Shown: positions 44,476 to 53,566 of the stretch, piece by piece | How positions within the stretch are numbered: the first letter of the stretch is position 1 | Layout: the number at the start of each line of letters is the position of its first letter | Assembly: GCF_004785795.1 (NCBI RefSeq) | Contig: NZ_SRRO01000001.1 | Location: 930,001-994,000, forward strand | DNA: 64,000 nt | Direction of reading: 5' to 3' | Origin: Nocardioides eburneiflavus | GTDB taxonomy: Bacteria > Actinomycetota > Actinomycetes > Propionibacteriales > Nocardioidaceae | The notes under the pieces: model-generated | The model's database searches: none | Told to the model about the DNA's origin: nothing | What the model saw: only the letters and a program-made list of their open reading frames with translations | Program-made: the position numbers and the translations under genes

Positions 44476-45075
44476 ATGAACACCACCTACCTGCTCGCCG
44501 CCGTCGACCTCGTCGCCGTGCTGGTGCTCGCCCTCGCCGTCTACTACCCCCGACACCGCCGCACCGACCTCGTCACCGCGTTCGTCGCGGTCAACGTCGG
44601 CGTCCTCGCCGTCACGATCGTGCTGGCGGGCAGCGCCGCGAGCGTCGGCCTCGGGCTCGGCCTCTTCGGCGTGCTGTCGATCATCCGGCTGCGCTCCGAC
44701 GAGCTCGGCCAGCACGAGATCGCCTACTACTTCGCCGCCCTCGCCATCGGTCTGCTCGGCGGTCTCGGCACCGCCGACGTACGCCTGTCGATCTCGCTGA
44801 TGGTCGGCCTCGTCGTCGTGCTGGCGCTCGTCGACAGCCGACTGCTGCACGCCACCGGGCTGCGGCAGGTCGTCGTCCTCGACTCCGCCGTCACCGACGA
44901 GGGCGAGCTCGTCGTCCGCCTCGAGCGGCTCCTCGACGCGAAGGTCAACCGGGTCACGCCGCTGCGGGTCGACCTGGTCAACGACACCACGACCGTCGAG
45001 GTGCACTACGCCGTCGCGCCGCGGCCGGCCGTGCCGCGCGCCGAGCGCCACGCCGCACCGGCGGTCACCCGATGA
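44476..45075 (+). CDS. DUF4956 membrane protein
   Basis: 199 residues from ATG at 44476. Four to five helices; GLGLGLFGVLSIIRLRSDELGQHEIAYYFAALAIGLLGGL is the DUF4956 signature. The C-terminus is a soluble ferredoxin-like part (AVTDEGELVVRLERLLDAKVNRVTPLRVDLVNDTTTVEVHY). It is first in a three-gene operon with a VTC-domain protein and a CotH-domain lipoprotein, each start overlapping the preceding stop by four bases. This grouping recurs in many bacteria; its job is not established. Confidence 0.9.
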   Translation: MNTTYLLAAVDLVAVLVLALAVYYPRHRRTDLVTAFVAVNVGVLAVTIVLAGSAASVGLGLGLFGVLSIIRLRSDELGQHEIAYYFAALAIGLLGGLGTADVRLSISLMVGLVVVLALVDSRLLHATGLRQVVVLDSAVTDEGELVVRLERLLDAKVNRVTPLRVDLVNDTTTVEVHYAVAPRPAVPRAERHAAPAVTR

Positions 45076-45851
45076 TCGACGACCTCCCCGCCGTCTCCCT
45101 CGACGAGCTCAACGCCGCCGCCGAGCTGCTCACCCGCGTCGACCGCAAGTACGTCATCCCCGCCGGCGACCTCGACGCCGTGCTCACCGGACTGTTCCCG
45201 ACCGGGAGGGCAGGGCTGCGCGTCCTCGAGGTCGACGGCCGGCGGGAGTCGCGTTACGAGTCGACCTACCTCGACACCGTCGACCTCGACAGCTGGACCT
45301 CCGCCGCCCACCAGCGGCGACGGCGCTGGAAGGTCCGCACCCGGACGTACGCCGACACCGGCGAGCGCTGGCTCGAGGTCAAGACCCGCGGATCCCGCGG
45401 CACCACCGTCAAGGAGCGTCTGCCGCACGACGGGACGGACGTCACCGGCCCCGCGGCCGAGTGGGTACGCGACCGCCTCGCCGCGGCGTACGTGCCCGAC
45501 GTCGACCCCTCCGGCCTGGTCGCGACGCTGCACACCGGCTACCGGCGCACGACCCTGATGCTGCCCGCCGACGGCGGCCGCGCCACGCTCGACCGCGACC
45601 TGCGCTGGGTCTCCGGCCACGGCAGCGCCGAGGTCGGCGACGTGCTGGTCGTCGAGACCAAGTCCGGCAGCCACCGCCCCGGCCCGCTCGACCGGCGGCT
45701 GTGGGAGCTGGGCCACCGGCCGGTCCGGATCTCCAAGTACGGCACGGGACTGGCGCTGCTGACCCCCGACCTCCAGCGCAACCGCTGGCACCGCGTCACC
45801 TCGCGCCACCTCGCCGACCACCTCGCCCGCCACCAAGGAGTGCTCGCATGA
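45072..45851 (+). CDS. VTC-domain (polyphosphate polymerase-type) protein
   Basis: 259 residues from ATG at 45072. The VTC tunnel-fold signatures are visible: ELLTRVDRKYVIP, RYESTYLDT, RWKVRTRTYADTGERWLEVKTRGSRGTTVKER, VLVVETKSGS and PVRISKYGTGLAL, with the basic residues and glutamates expected to line the tunnel. In yeast Vtc4 this domain makes polyphosphate from ATP. Bacterial members paired with DUF4956 and CotH have not been shown to do so in this context. It is coupled to both neighbours. Confidence 0.92.
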   Translation: MIDDLPAVSLDELNAAAELLTRVDRKYVIPAGDLDAVLTGLFPTGRAGLRVLEVDGRRESRYESTYLDTVDLDSWTSAAHQRRRRWKVRTRTYADTGERWLEVKTRGSRGTTVKERLPHDGTDVTGPAAEWVRDRLAAAYVPDVDPSGLVATLHTGYRRTTLMLPADGGRATLDRDLRWVSGHGSAEVGDVLVVETKSGSHRPGPLDRRLWELGHRPVRISKYGTGLALLTPDLQRNRWHRVTSRHLADHLARHQGVLA

Positions 45852-47197
45852 ACGCCCGCCCCGGCCACCAGTGCCTCGCCGTCCTCGCCGTCCTGGCGTG
45901 GCTCACCCTCGGCGGCTGCGCCGTCGGCACGTCCGACGGGGAGGCCACCTCGACGAGCGGTGTCGCCACGGCAGCCCGAGACGTCGCCGACGGGGCGGGC
46001 GTGTGGGACGCGAGCGAGGTGCACGAGATCTCCATCGACGTCGACGAGGACGCGGTCGCGGCGATGATCGACACCTACCAGGACTCGGGCGAGAAGGAGT
46101 GGCTCGAGGCCACCGTCACCATCGACGGGGAGACCTTCGAGCGCGCCGGCATCCGGCTCAAGGGCAACTCCTCGCTCCGCGGCGTCGACGACGGCGCCGA
46201 CCCGACCGACCTGCCGTGGCTCATCCGTCTCGACAAGTTCGTCGACGACCAGTCGATCGACGGCTGGACCGAGCTCATCGTCCGCTCCAACACCACCGAG
46301 ACCACCCTCAACGAGGCGCTCGCCCTCGACCTCCTCGCCGAGGCCGGGCTGGCCAGCGAGCACGCCGTCGCGTCGTCCATCCGCGTCAACGGCGCAGACG
46401 CGCGGCTGCGGCTCGTCGTGCAGCACCTCGACGAGGCGTGGGAGGCCGAGAACTTCTCGACCGACGGGCTGCTCTACAAGGCCGAGGCCGGCGGCGACTG
46501 GTCGTGGCGCGGTGACGACCCCGAGGCGTACGTCGACGTCTTCGACCAGGAGACCGGCGAGGAGGACCTGACGCCGCTCATCGACTTCCTCGACTTCATC
46601 AACAACAGCAGCGACGAGGACTTCGCCGCCGAGCTGCCCGAGCGGCTCGACGTGCAGGCGTTCGCGCGCTACCTCGCCTTCGAGGAGGTCGTCGACAACT
46701 TCGACGACATCGACGGGCCGGGCAACAACTCCTACCTGCGCTGGGACGCCGAGACCGGCGGGTTCACCGTCGTGGCCTGGGACCACAACCTCGCCTTCGG
46801 CGCGGGGCCGGGCGGGGGCGGGGCCCCCGGTGGCTCCGGCGGGTTCCCGGCCGGCGGCGAGCGCCCCGAGGGGATGCCGACCGAGCTGCCGGAGGGGGAG
46901 CGGCCCGACTTCGGCGAGGGCGGCCCCGACGGCATGGGAGGCGGCATGGGAGGCGGCATGGGAGGACCTGGCGGGCGTACGAACGTCCTCGTCGAGCGCT
47001 TCACCGCGGTCGAGGAGTGGTCCGACCTCGTCGAGCAGGCGAAGGCCGACCTCACCGAAGAGCTCTACGACAGCGGGTACGCCGAGGAGGTCCTCGACCA
47101 GTGGGTGCAGGTCCTCACCGAGCAGGCCGGCGACCTCGTGGACGCCGAGGTCGTCCAGGAGGAGGCCAACGCCATCCGGGAGGTCATCACGGGGTGA
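45848..47197 (+). CDS. CotH-kinase family lipoprotein
   Basis: 449 residues from ATG at 45848. The lipobox is LTLGGC with C24. The CotH domain has KGNSS, IRLDKFVDDQ, VVDNFDDIDGPGNNSYLRWD and VVAWDHNLAFG. A low-complexity glycine/proline-rich insert follows (about 320-375) with GMGGGM-type repeats. CotH proteins are atypical protein kinases in spores and in some secreted systems. A surface lipoprotein kinase linked to a VTC protein and a DUF4956 protein is suggested. Downstream lies a nested inverted repeat. Confidence 0.92.
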   Translation: MNARPGHQCLAVLAVLAWLTLGGCAVGTSDGEATSTSGVATAARDVADGAGVWDASEVHEISIDVDEDAVAAMIDTYQDSGEKEWLEATVTIDGETFERAGIRLKGNSSLRGVDDGADPTDLPWLIRLDKFVDDQSIDGWTELIVRSNTTETTLNEALALDLLAEAGLASEHAVASSIRVNGADARLRLVVQHLDEAWEAENFSTDGLLYKAEAGGDWSWRGDDPEAYVDVFDQETGEEDLTPLIDFLDFINNSSDEDFAAELPERLDVQAFARYLAFEEVVDNFDDIDGPGNNSYLRWDAETGGFTVVAWDHNLAFGAGPGGGGAPGGSGGFPAGGERPEGMPTELPEGERPDFGEGGPDGMGGGMGGGMGGPGGRTNVLVERFTAVEEWSDLVEQAKADLTEELYDSGYAEEVLDQWVQVLTEQAGDLVDAEVVQEEANAIREVITG

Positions 47198-47213
47198 GCC
47201 CGGGGCCCGTCGT

Positions 47214-47303
47214 CCACACCCCCCTCGATAGTCCGCTGCGAAATGCCGGTCCCGGAGCCCCTTCGACCGGCCGATCGCAGCGGACTACCCGGGTGGGGTG
47301 TGG
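47214..47303. terminator. Nested inverted repeat, element B
   Basis: CCACACCCC near 47214 and GGGGTGTGG at 47295-47303 bound it. The 13-nt perfect inner arms TAGTCCGCTGCGA and TCGCAGCGGACTA meet around a central hairpin, GCCGGTC ... GACCGGC. It lies in the gap between the CotH gene and the convergent EcsC gene. TAGTCC also occurs at the same place in element A. Confidence 0.7.
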
Positions 47304-47332
47304 AGGGGTGCGTTCCAGCGCCGGGTCAGGCC

Positions 47333-48049
47333 TCAGCCACCGGTGGGAACGACGGGGAACTCCTTCATCGCGTGGTCCGCGATCTTCTTCATCATGAACC
47401 CGTCGATCCCGCCGCCGACCAGCCCGCCGGCGAAGGGGACGCCGCGACCGAACCGCGCCAGCACCTTCTCGCTGACCCCGCGCATCAGCCGGAAGCCGAC
47501 GGCCTTGTTGACCATCATCAGCGCCGCGGGCGGCAGGCCCTTGAGGGCGTACGACGTGACCGCGCTGCCCGCCGACGTCATCCCCGCCTTCTTGAGGACC
47601 TCCTCGGCGTCGGAGCCGACGAGTGTCAGCAGGATGGCGGAGCGTACGCGCGGCTCGTCGACGTCGTAGCCGCGCAGGACCGCGATCCCGCCCACCATCC
47701 GGACCGCCTGGAGGTAGAACTCCGCCACGTTGACCGGCAGCGACACCGGCATCGTGACGAAGCCGCCCAGGCCGGTGACGAACCCGCCGATGCCACCGGT
47801 GAGCGTGCTGCGGCGGGCCAGCGCGGCGATCGCCTTCTCGCGGTCGCCGCCGGCCTTGCGCAGCGCCTCGTCGGCCACCGTCCGCACGGGGCTCAGCGGG
47901 CCGCGCCCGTCGAGGCCGACGTCGAGGAGCATGTCGACGAGCCGGTCGATCGCGCCCGGGTCGGGCCGCGGGTCCTGGGCGGCCTCGAGCGCGGACTTGG
48001 TGGTGGCGGCCTCCGAGCGGCCGGCGGTGATGAGGTCCTTGAGTCCCAT
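47333..48049 (-). CDS. EcsC-family protein
   Basis: 238 residues from ATG at 48049. GGFVTGLGGFVTMPVSLPVNVAEFYLQAVRMVGGIAVLRGYD and ARFGRGVPFAGGLVGGGIDGFMMKKIADHAMKEFP are characteristic of EcsC-like proteins. They are short, mildly hydrophobic, helical proteins of unknown function, sometimes membrane associated. Regulation is not evident. It is tail to tail with the CotH gene and head to head with the secreted hydrolase. Confidence 0.87.
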   Translation of the reverse strand: MGLKDLITAGRSEAATTKSALEAAQDPRPDPGAIDRLVDMLLDVGLDGRGPLSPVRTVADEALRKAGGDREKAIAALARRSTLTGGIGGFVTGLGGFVTMPVSLPVNVAEFYLQAVRMVGGIAVLRGYDVDEPRVRSAILLTLVGSDAEEVLKKAGMTSAGSAVTSYALKGLPPAALMMVNKAVGFRLMRGVSEKVLARFGRGVPFAGGLVGGGIDGFMMKKIADHAMKEFPVVPTGG

Positions 48050-48155
48050 ACGACAAACACTACGAACACAAGGGTGAGACGCACGTCACACCCTCCTAGC
48101 GTCGGGGCATCCGGGCGCACTCGGCCGCCCGTACCCCCCCACCCGGAGCCTCCCC

Positions 48156-49568
48156 ATGCCCCAGTCCTCGAAGCTCACCCGTGCCGCCGTCGCGGCCGGC
48201 GCGGCCGTCCTGGGCAGCGCACTGCTCGCGCCGCTGCCCGCCGCGGCCGACACCGCGCCGACGCCCGCAGCCTGCCCCGCGGGGGTCGCCGACGTCGCCG
48301 ACTGCTGGACCGGCCAGGACGCCAACGGCGCCTTCTACGCCATCGCGGTCCCGCACGACTGGAACGGCGACCTCGTCGTCCACGCGCACGGCGGCCCGGA
48401 CCTCGCCGCTGCCTCCGACCCCGAGCGCAGCGTCGAGGACCTCGACCGGTGGGCCGTGATGGCGCGCGAGGGCTACGCCTGGGTGGGCTCGGCCTACCGC
48501 CGCGGCGGCTACGGCACCCGGATGGCGGTCGCCGACACCGAGAGCGCCCGCGAGGTCTTCGAGGAAGCCTTCGGCGAGCCCGTACGCACCTATGCCCACG
48601 GCCAGTCGTGGGGCGGCGACGTCGCCGCCAAGTTGGTCGAGGTGCACCCGACGACGTACGACGGGGTGCTGCTCACCAACGGCGTGCTCGCCGGGGCCTC
48701 CCGCGGCTACGACTACCGTGTCGACCTGCGCGTGGTCTACCAGTACTACTGCGGCAACCACCCGCGCCCGACCGAGCCGCAGTACCCCCTCTGGATGGGA
48801 CTGCGCGAGGGCTCCACGATGACCTCGGCCGGGCTCCGCGCGCGCCTGCAGGAATGCACCGGCAACCAGTCCGCGCCAGCCGACCGTACGGCGCTGCAGC
48901 AGCGCAACCTCGACGACATCCTCGCCGTGACGAAGGTCCCCGAGCGCACCCTCGAGTCGCACCTGCGCTTCGCGACGTTCACCTTCCGCGACATCGTGCA
49001 CCACCGCCTCGACGGCCGGAACCCGTTCAGCAACGAGGGCGTGACCTACTCCGGCAGCCACGACGACGAGGCGCTCAACGAGGGCGTCGCGCGCTTCTCC
49101 GCCGACCCGGGCGCCGAGCGCGACCTCACCTGGGACAGCGACCTCACCGGCGCCGTCCGCATCCCGACCCTCACCCTCCACGCCATCGACGACCCGACCG
49201 TGTTCATCGAGCACGAGTCGGCCTACCGGGCGACCCGCGCGGGCGCCGGCACCGCCGAGGACCTCGTGCAGGTCTTCACCGCCGAGTCCGAGCACAGCTC
49301 GCTGAGCAACAGCGGGTACGCCGCGGCGATGGACGCGCTGGCCACCTGGACCCAGACCGGCGCGAAGCCGACCCCCGCGGGCGTCGCCGCGGCCTGCCCC
49401 GCCTTCGACGCGACGTACGGCACCGGCTGCTTCGTCGACCCGGCCTTCACCCCCGCTCCGTACGCCGACCGCGTCGAGCCGCGTCCCGGCGGGCACCGGT
49501 GGCCCACCATGACGGCCGCGCAGGAGCGAGCCTGGGCGCGCATCCCCGGCATCGGGATCGAGCCGTGA
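48156..49568 (+). CDS. Secreted alpha/beta hydrolase-like protein
   Basis: 470 residues from ATG at 48156. Residues 1-32 form a Sec signal (RAAVAAGAAVLGSALLAPLPAAADTA). The nucleophile elbow is AHGQSWGGD, with the acid in AIDDPTVFIEHE and a histidine in SEHSSLS. Cys residues in PAACPAG, VADCWTG and YYCGN suggest disulfides. The substrate is unknown. It starts 107 bp from the divergent EcsC gene. Confidence 0.85.
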   Translation: MPQSSKLTRAAVAAGAAVLGSALLAPLPAAADTAPTPAACPAGVADVADCWTGQDANGAFYAIAVPHDWNGDLVVHAHGGPDLAAASDPERSVEDLDRWAVMAREGYAWVGSAYRRGGYGTRMAVADTESAREVFEEAFGEPVRTYAHGQSWGGDVAAKLVEVHPTTYDGVLLTNGVLAGASRGYDYRVDLRVVYQYYCGNHPRPTEPQYPLWMGLREGSTMTSAGLRARLQECTGNQSAPADRTALQQRNLDDILAVTKVPERTLESHLRFATFTFRDIVHHRLDGRNPFSNEGVTYSGSHDDEALNEGVARFSADPGAERDLTWDSDLTGAVRIPTLTLHAIDDPTVFIEHESAYRATRAGAGTAEDLVQVFTAESEHSSLSNSGYAAAMDALATWTQTGAKPTPAGVAAACPAFDATYGTGCFVDPAFTPAPYADRVEPRPGGHRWPTMTAAQERAWARIPGIGIEP

Positions 49569-49612
49569 CCCGTGGCTGAACGCGTGAGCACCGTCACGGC
49601 TGGACCTACGAT

Positions 49613-51211
49613 GTGCCGGTGCTGACGCGTCCCCGCCGCCGCGAGCAGTCCGTGGCGCGCCAGGTGCTGGTGCTGCAGCTCATCGCGGTGCTGGTCCTGG
49701 TGGTCACGGCGCTCGCCCTCGCGACGTACGACGCCCGCGCCGACATCCGGGCCGGCGCCCGGGACGAGGCGGTGTCGGTCGCGCAGGCGGTCGCGCGCAC
49801 GCCGCTGGTGCACGAGGCGATCGCGAGCGGCGACCCCTCCGCGCTCCTCCAGCCGTACGCAGAGGCGGTGCGCGTGGACACCGGCGTCGACTTCGTCGTC
49901 GTGATGGACACCGACCGCACGCGGTGGTCGCACCCGAACCCCGACCTGCTCGGCCAGAAGTTCATCGGCAACATCGCCGCGGCGCTGGAGGGCCGGGTCT
50001 TCACCGAGGAGTACGAGGGGACCCTGGGCCCCTCGATCCGCTCGATCGTGCCGGTCTTCGCGACCGAGTCGTCGAGGCAGGTGGTGGCGCTCGTCTCGGT
50101 CGGCATCACCCTGACGCAGCTCGACGACCTGCTGCTCGACGAGTTCTGGGACATCGTCGTCGCGGCCGTCGCCGTGCTGCTCGTCGGCGTCGTCGGGGCC
50201 GGGCTGATCGCGCAGCGGCTGCGGCGCCAGACCCACGGCATGGGCGAGCGCGAGATCACCCGGATGTACGAGTACTACAGCGCCGTCCTGCACGCGGTCC
50301 GCGAGGGCCTGCTGCTCATCGACCTCGAGGGCCGGGTGCAGCTGGTCAACGACGAGGCGCGCCGGCTGCTGAGCCTGCCCGACGACGTCGTCGGCCGCTC
50401 CCTCGACGACCTGGGCCTCCCGCCCGCGCTCGTCCAGGCGGCCGCCGGCGAGCGCGGCGCCGACGAGGTCTACGTCACCGGCGACCACGTCCTCGTCGCC
50501 AGCTCGAGCGCGGCCTTCTGGGACGGCAAGGAGGTCGGCGCCGTCGTCACGCTGCGCGACCACACCGACCTCCAGGCCGTGACCGGCGAGCTCGACACCG
50601 TGCGGGGCCTCACCGAGTCGCTGCGCGCGCAGACCCACGAGGCGGCCAACCGGCTCCACACCGTGGTGTCCCTCATCGAGATGGGTCGACCCGACGACGC
50701 GGTCGACTTCGTCACCGACGAGCTCAAGGTCGCCCAGATGCTCACCGACCGCCTCGTCGGCGCCGTCGGCGACCCCGTGGTCGCGGCCCTGCTGCTCGGC
50801 AAGTCCGCGGAGGCCGCCGAGCGCGGCATCTCGCTGACCGTCACCGGCGAGCTGCCCGCCTCCTTCGACGTCGGCTCGCCGCGCGACCTCGTCACCGTCC
50901 TGGGCAACCTCGTCGACAACGCCATCGACGCGGTCGCGGGGAGCGCCGAGAAGCGGATCGTGGTGCACCTCGAGGGCTCGCCCACCCACGTCCGGCTGGT
51001 CGTCGGGGACAGCGGGCCCGGGCTGACGCCCGAGGAGGCCGCCCACGCCCTCGAGCGCGGCTGGACCACCAAGGCCGACGCCGGCGGACTGCACGGCGTC
51101 GGGCTGGCGCTCGTCTCGCAGGTGGCGCGCCGCCTCGGCGGCGGGGTCACCATCGGCCGCTCCGACCTCGGCGGCGCCGAGCTCGTCGTCGTGCTGGGGG
51201 AGCAGCCGTGA
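49613..51211 (+). CDS. CitA/DcuS-type sensor histidine kinase
   Basis: 532 residues from GTG at 49613. Two helices (LVLQLIAVLVLVVTALALATY and IVVAAVAVLLVGVVGAGLIAQ) enclose a periplasmic sensor domain of about 140 residues. A cytoplasmic PAS domain lies at about 220-300, then the phosphoacceptor H342 in QTHEAANRLHTVVSLIEMG, then the ATPase (GNLVDNAIDAV, GDSGPGLTPEEAAHALERG). The class senses carboxylates, usually citrate or C4-dicarboxylates. It is coupled to the response regulator and convergent with a TctCBA transporter, so citrate or tricarboxylate sensing is likely. Confidence 0.93.
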   Translation: MPVLTRPRRREQSVARQVLVLQLIAVLVLVVTALALATYDARADIRAGARDEAVSVAQAVARTPLVHEAIASGDPSALLQPYAEAVRVDTGVDFVVVMDTDRTRWSHPNPDLLGQKFIGNIAAALEGRVFTEEYEGTLGPSIRSIVPVFATESSRQVVALVSVGITLTQLDDLLLDEFWDIVVAAVAVLLVGVVGAGLIAQRLRRQTHGMGEREITRMYEYYSAVLHAVREGLLLIDLEGRVQLVNDEARRLLSLPDDVVGRSLDDLGLPPALVQAAAGERGADEVYVTGDHVLVASSSAAFWDGKEVGAVVTLRDHTDLQAVTGELDTVRGLTESLRAQTHEAANRLHTVVSLIEMGRPDDAVDFVTDELKVAQMLTDRLVGAVGDPVVAALLLGKSAEAAERGISLTVTGELPASFDVGSPRDLVTVLGNLVDNAIDAVAGSAEKRIVVHLEGSPTHVRLVVGDSGPGLTPEEAAHALERGWTTKADAGGLHGVGLALVSQVARRLGGGVTIGRSDLGGAELVVVLGEQP

Positions 51212-51936
51212 CCGCCCCCACGGGCAACGTCCGGGTCCTCGTCGTCGAGGACGAGCCGCTGGTCGCCGAGGCGCACGCGGCGTACACCGGGCGCGTCGCC
51301 GGCTTCGAGGTCGTCGGCGTCGCGCACTCCGCGACCGAGGCCGCCCGGATGCTGGGCGAGCGCGAGGTCGACCTGGTGCTGCTCGACATGTACCTCCCCG
51401 ACGGGCACGGCCTCGGCCTGCTCCGCAACCTGCGGGCCGGCGGTGCGCTCGTCGACGTGATCGCGGTGACCTCGGCCCGCGACGCCGAGATGGTGCGCCG
51501 CGCGGTCGCGCACGGGGTCGTGCTCTACCTGATCAAGCCGTTCACGTTCCCGATGTTCCGCGCCAAGCTCGAGCAGTACGCCGACTACCGCCGCCAGCTC
51601 GGTGCCGCGCCCGACGAGGTGGTGCAGGACGAGGTCGACCGGATGCTCGGCTCGCTGCGGGTCGCGACCTCCGACGGCGCGCTGCCCAAGGGGCTGACCG
51701 CCGAGCGGCTGCACGAGGCGATGGACAGCCTCCGTACGCCGCCGGGGGTGCTCTCCGCGCGCGAGCTCGCGGAGCGCCTCGACAGCTCGCGGGTCACCGC
51801 GCGGCGCTACCTCGAGCACCTCGCCGACGTCGGGCTGGTCGCCCGAGCGCTGCGCTACGGAGGCAGCGGACGCCCGGAGGTCGAGTACCGCTGGCAGCAG
51901 ACCGCACCCGGGCGTACGCCGTCGAGCGGTGAGTGA
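51208..51936 (+). CDS. CitB-type response regulator
   Basis: 242 residues from GTG at 51208, overlapping the kinase stop by four bases. The receiver domain has the acidic pair in VVEDEPL, D60 in LLDMYLPDGHG and the lysine in YLIKPFTF. The C-terminal winged helix (VLSARELAERLDSSRVTARRYLEHLADVGLVARALRYGGSGRPEVEY) is the CitB/DcuR type. It probably activates the tctCBA genes on the opposite strand, whose promoter lies beyond the operon. Confidence 0.92.
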   Translation: MTAPTGNVRVLVVEDEPLVAEAHAAYTGRVAGFEVVGVAHSATEAARMLGEREVDLVLLDMYLPDGHGLGLLRNLRAGGALVDVIAVTSARDAEMVRRAVAHGVVLYLIKPFTFPMFRAKLEQYADYRRQLGAAPDEVVQDEVDRMLGSLRVATSDGALPKGLTAERLHEAMDSLRTPPGVLSARELAERLDSSRVTARRYLEHLADVGLVARALRYGGSGRPEVEYRWQQTAPGRTPSSGE

Positions 51937-52058
51937 GCCACGTTCTCGGCGCCCCGAAGGTGGCTCAGTCACCGCCAAGCGGCGCGGCGGGAGGCGACAC
52001 GCAGACGGGCGGTGCGCCAGCCACCTCTCCGACGTACGGAATGTGGCTGGCTCACCGC
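51926..52058. terminator. Nested inverted repeat, element C
   Basis: The outer arms GCGGTGAG (51926-51933) and CTCACCGC (52051-52058) continue with AGCCAC/GTGGCT. A second perfect pair, AGGTGGCT (about 51958) with AGCCACCT (about 52019), and a third, CACCGCC with GGCGGTG, lie inside. It sits between two convergent genes and covers the response regulator stop. GGAATGTGGCTG is shared with element A. Confidence 0.7.
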
Positions 52059-52065
52059 CCGAGCT

Positions 52066-53565
52066 TCAGTCGTCCTCGCCCTGGAAGACGACCTCGCGCT
52101 TCTTGCGTACGGACGGCAGCACCGCGACCACGATGATGACCACCGCGAGCAGCAGCAGCGAGCCAGAGATGGGTCGCATGACGAGGTCGACCGGGTCGCC
52201 GCGGGAGATGATCATCGCCCGGCGGAGGTTCTGCTCCAGCAGGGGGCCGAGCACGAAGCCGAGCAGCAGCGGCGCCGCCTCGCAGCCCCACCGGATGAGG
52301 AAGTAGCCGACCAGCCCCGCGGCGGCGATCGCGAAGACGTCCCACGGGTTGAGGCTGAGGGAGTAGCAGCCGATCGAGGCGAAGGCGATGATCGCGGGGA
52401 ACATCACCTCGTAGGGCACCGACAGCATCTTCACCCACAGGCCGATGAGCGGCAGGTTGAGCAGCACCAGCAGCAGGTTGCCCACCCACATCGAGGCGAT
52501 CAGGCCCCACACCAGCTCGGGCTCGTCGTTGATGACGTTGGGCCCTGGCGTGATGCCCTGGATGATGAAGGCGCCGACGAGCAGCGCCATCACCGGGTGC
52601 GCCGGCAGGCCGAGCGAGAGCAGCGGGATGAACGACGTCTGCGCGGCCGCGTTGTTGGCCGACTCCGGTGCCGCGACGCCCTCGATGACACCCGTGCCGA
52701 ACTTCTTCGGCTCCTTGGAGAGGTTCTTCTCCACGGAGTACGACGTGAAGCTGGCGAGGACGTGACCACCACCGGGCAGCACGCCGAGCACCGAGCCGAG
52801 CGCGGTGCCGCGCAGGACCGGCATCCGGATCCGACGGAAGTCGTCGCGGCTGAGCCAGAGGCCCTCGACCTTCCTGGTCACGATCGAGGCCGATTGTCGC
52901 GACTCGAGGTTGCGGATGATCTCGGCCAGGCCGAACAGGCCGACCGCGAGCGAGACGAAGTCGAGCCCGCCGAAGAGCTCGGGAACCCCGAAGGTGAAGC
53001 GGGGGACGCCCGTGAACTTGTCCTGGCCGATCGTGCCGAGGAGGAGGCCCAGCACGATCATCGCCAGCGCCTTGACCGTCGATCCGCTCGCCAGCGCGAT
53101 GCTGGCGATCAGGCCGAGCACGACCACCGCGAAGTAGTCCGCAGGGCCGAACTTCAGTGCCAGCTGGGCCAGCGGGGGAGCGAAGGCGGCCAGCATGATC
53201 GTGCCCACGGTCCCGGCGAAGAACGAGCCGAGGGCCGCGGTCGCGAGGGCCGGTCCGGCCCGTCCCTGTCTGGCCATCTGGTGCCCGTCGAGGGCGGTCA
53301 CCACCGAGGACGACTCGCCCGGCAGGTTGAGCAGGATGGCTGTCGTCGACCCGCCGTACTGCGCGCCGTAGTAGATGCCGGCGAGCATGATCAGCGAGGC
53401 GACCGGGTCGAACTCGAACGTGATCGGCAGCAGCAGCGCCACCGTCGCCGTCGGCCCGATGCCGGGGAGGACCCCGACCGCGGTGCCGAGGGTGACGCCG
53501 AGCAGGCAGATGAGGATGTTGCTCGGCTGGAGGGCCGTCTCGAGGCCCAGGAGGATGCCGTCCAC
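52066..53565 (-). CDS. tctA: Tripartite tricarboxylate transporter, large permease TctA
   Basis: 499 residues from ATG at 53565. GILLGLETALQPSNILICLLGVTLGTAVGVLPGIGPTATVALLLPITFEFDP is the diagnostic TctA N-terminus. About twelve helices, with the second conserved stretch GVLGLIASIALASG and TGVPRFTFGVPELFGGLDFVSL. It carries tricarboxylates such as citrate across the membrane with TctB and TctC. It ends the operon; tctB overlaps almost directly upstream. The CitAB-like two-component genes face it. Confidence 0.95.
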   Translation of the reverse strand: MDGILLGLETALQPSNILICLLGVTLGTAVGVLPGIGPTATVALLLPITFEFDPVASLIMLAGIYYGAQYGGSTTAILLNLPGESSSVVTALDGHQMARQGRAGPALATAALGSFFAGTVGTIMLAAFAPPLAQLALKFGPADYFAVVVLGLIASIALASGSTVKALAMIVLGLLLGTIGQDKFTGVPRFTFGVPELFGGLDFVSLAVGLFGLAEIIRNLESRQSASIVTRKVEGLWLSRDDFRRIRMPVLRGTALGSVLGVLPGGGHVLASFTSYSVEKNLSKEPKKFGTGVIEGVAAPESANNAAAQTSFIPLLSLGLPAHPVMALLVGAFIIQGITPGPNVINDEPELVWGLIASMWVGNLLLVLLNLPLIGLWVKMLSVPYEVMFPAIIAFASIGCYSLSLNPWDVFAIAAAGLVGYFLIRWGCEAAPLLLGFVLGPLLEQNLRRAMIISRGDPVDLVMRPISGSLLLLAVVIIVVAVLPSVRKKREVVFQGEDD

Positions 53566-53566
53566 G

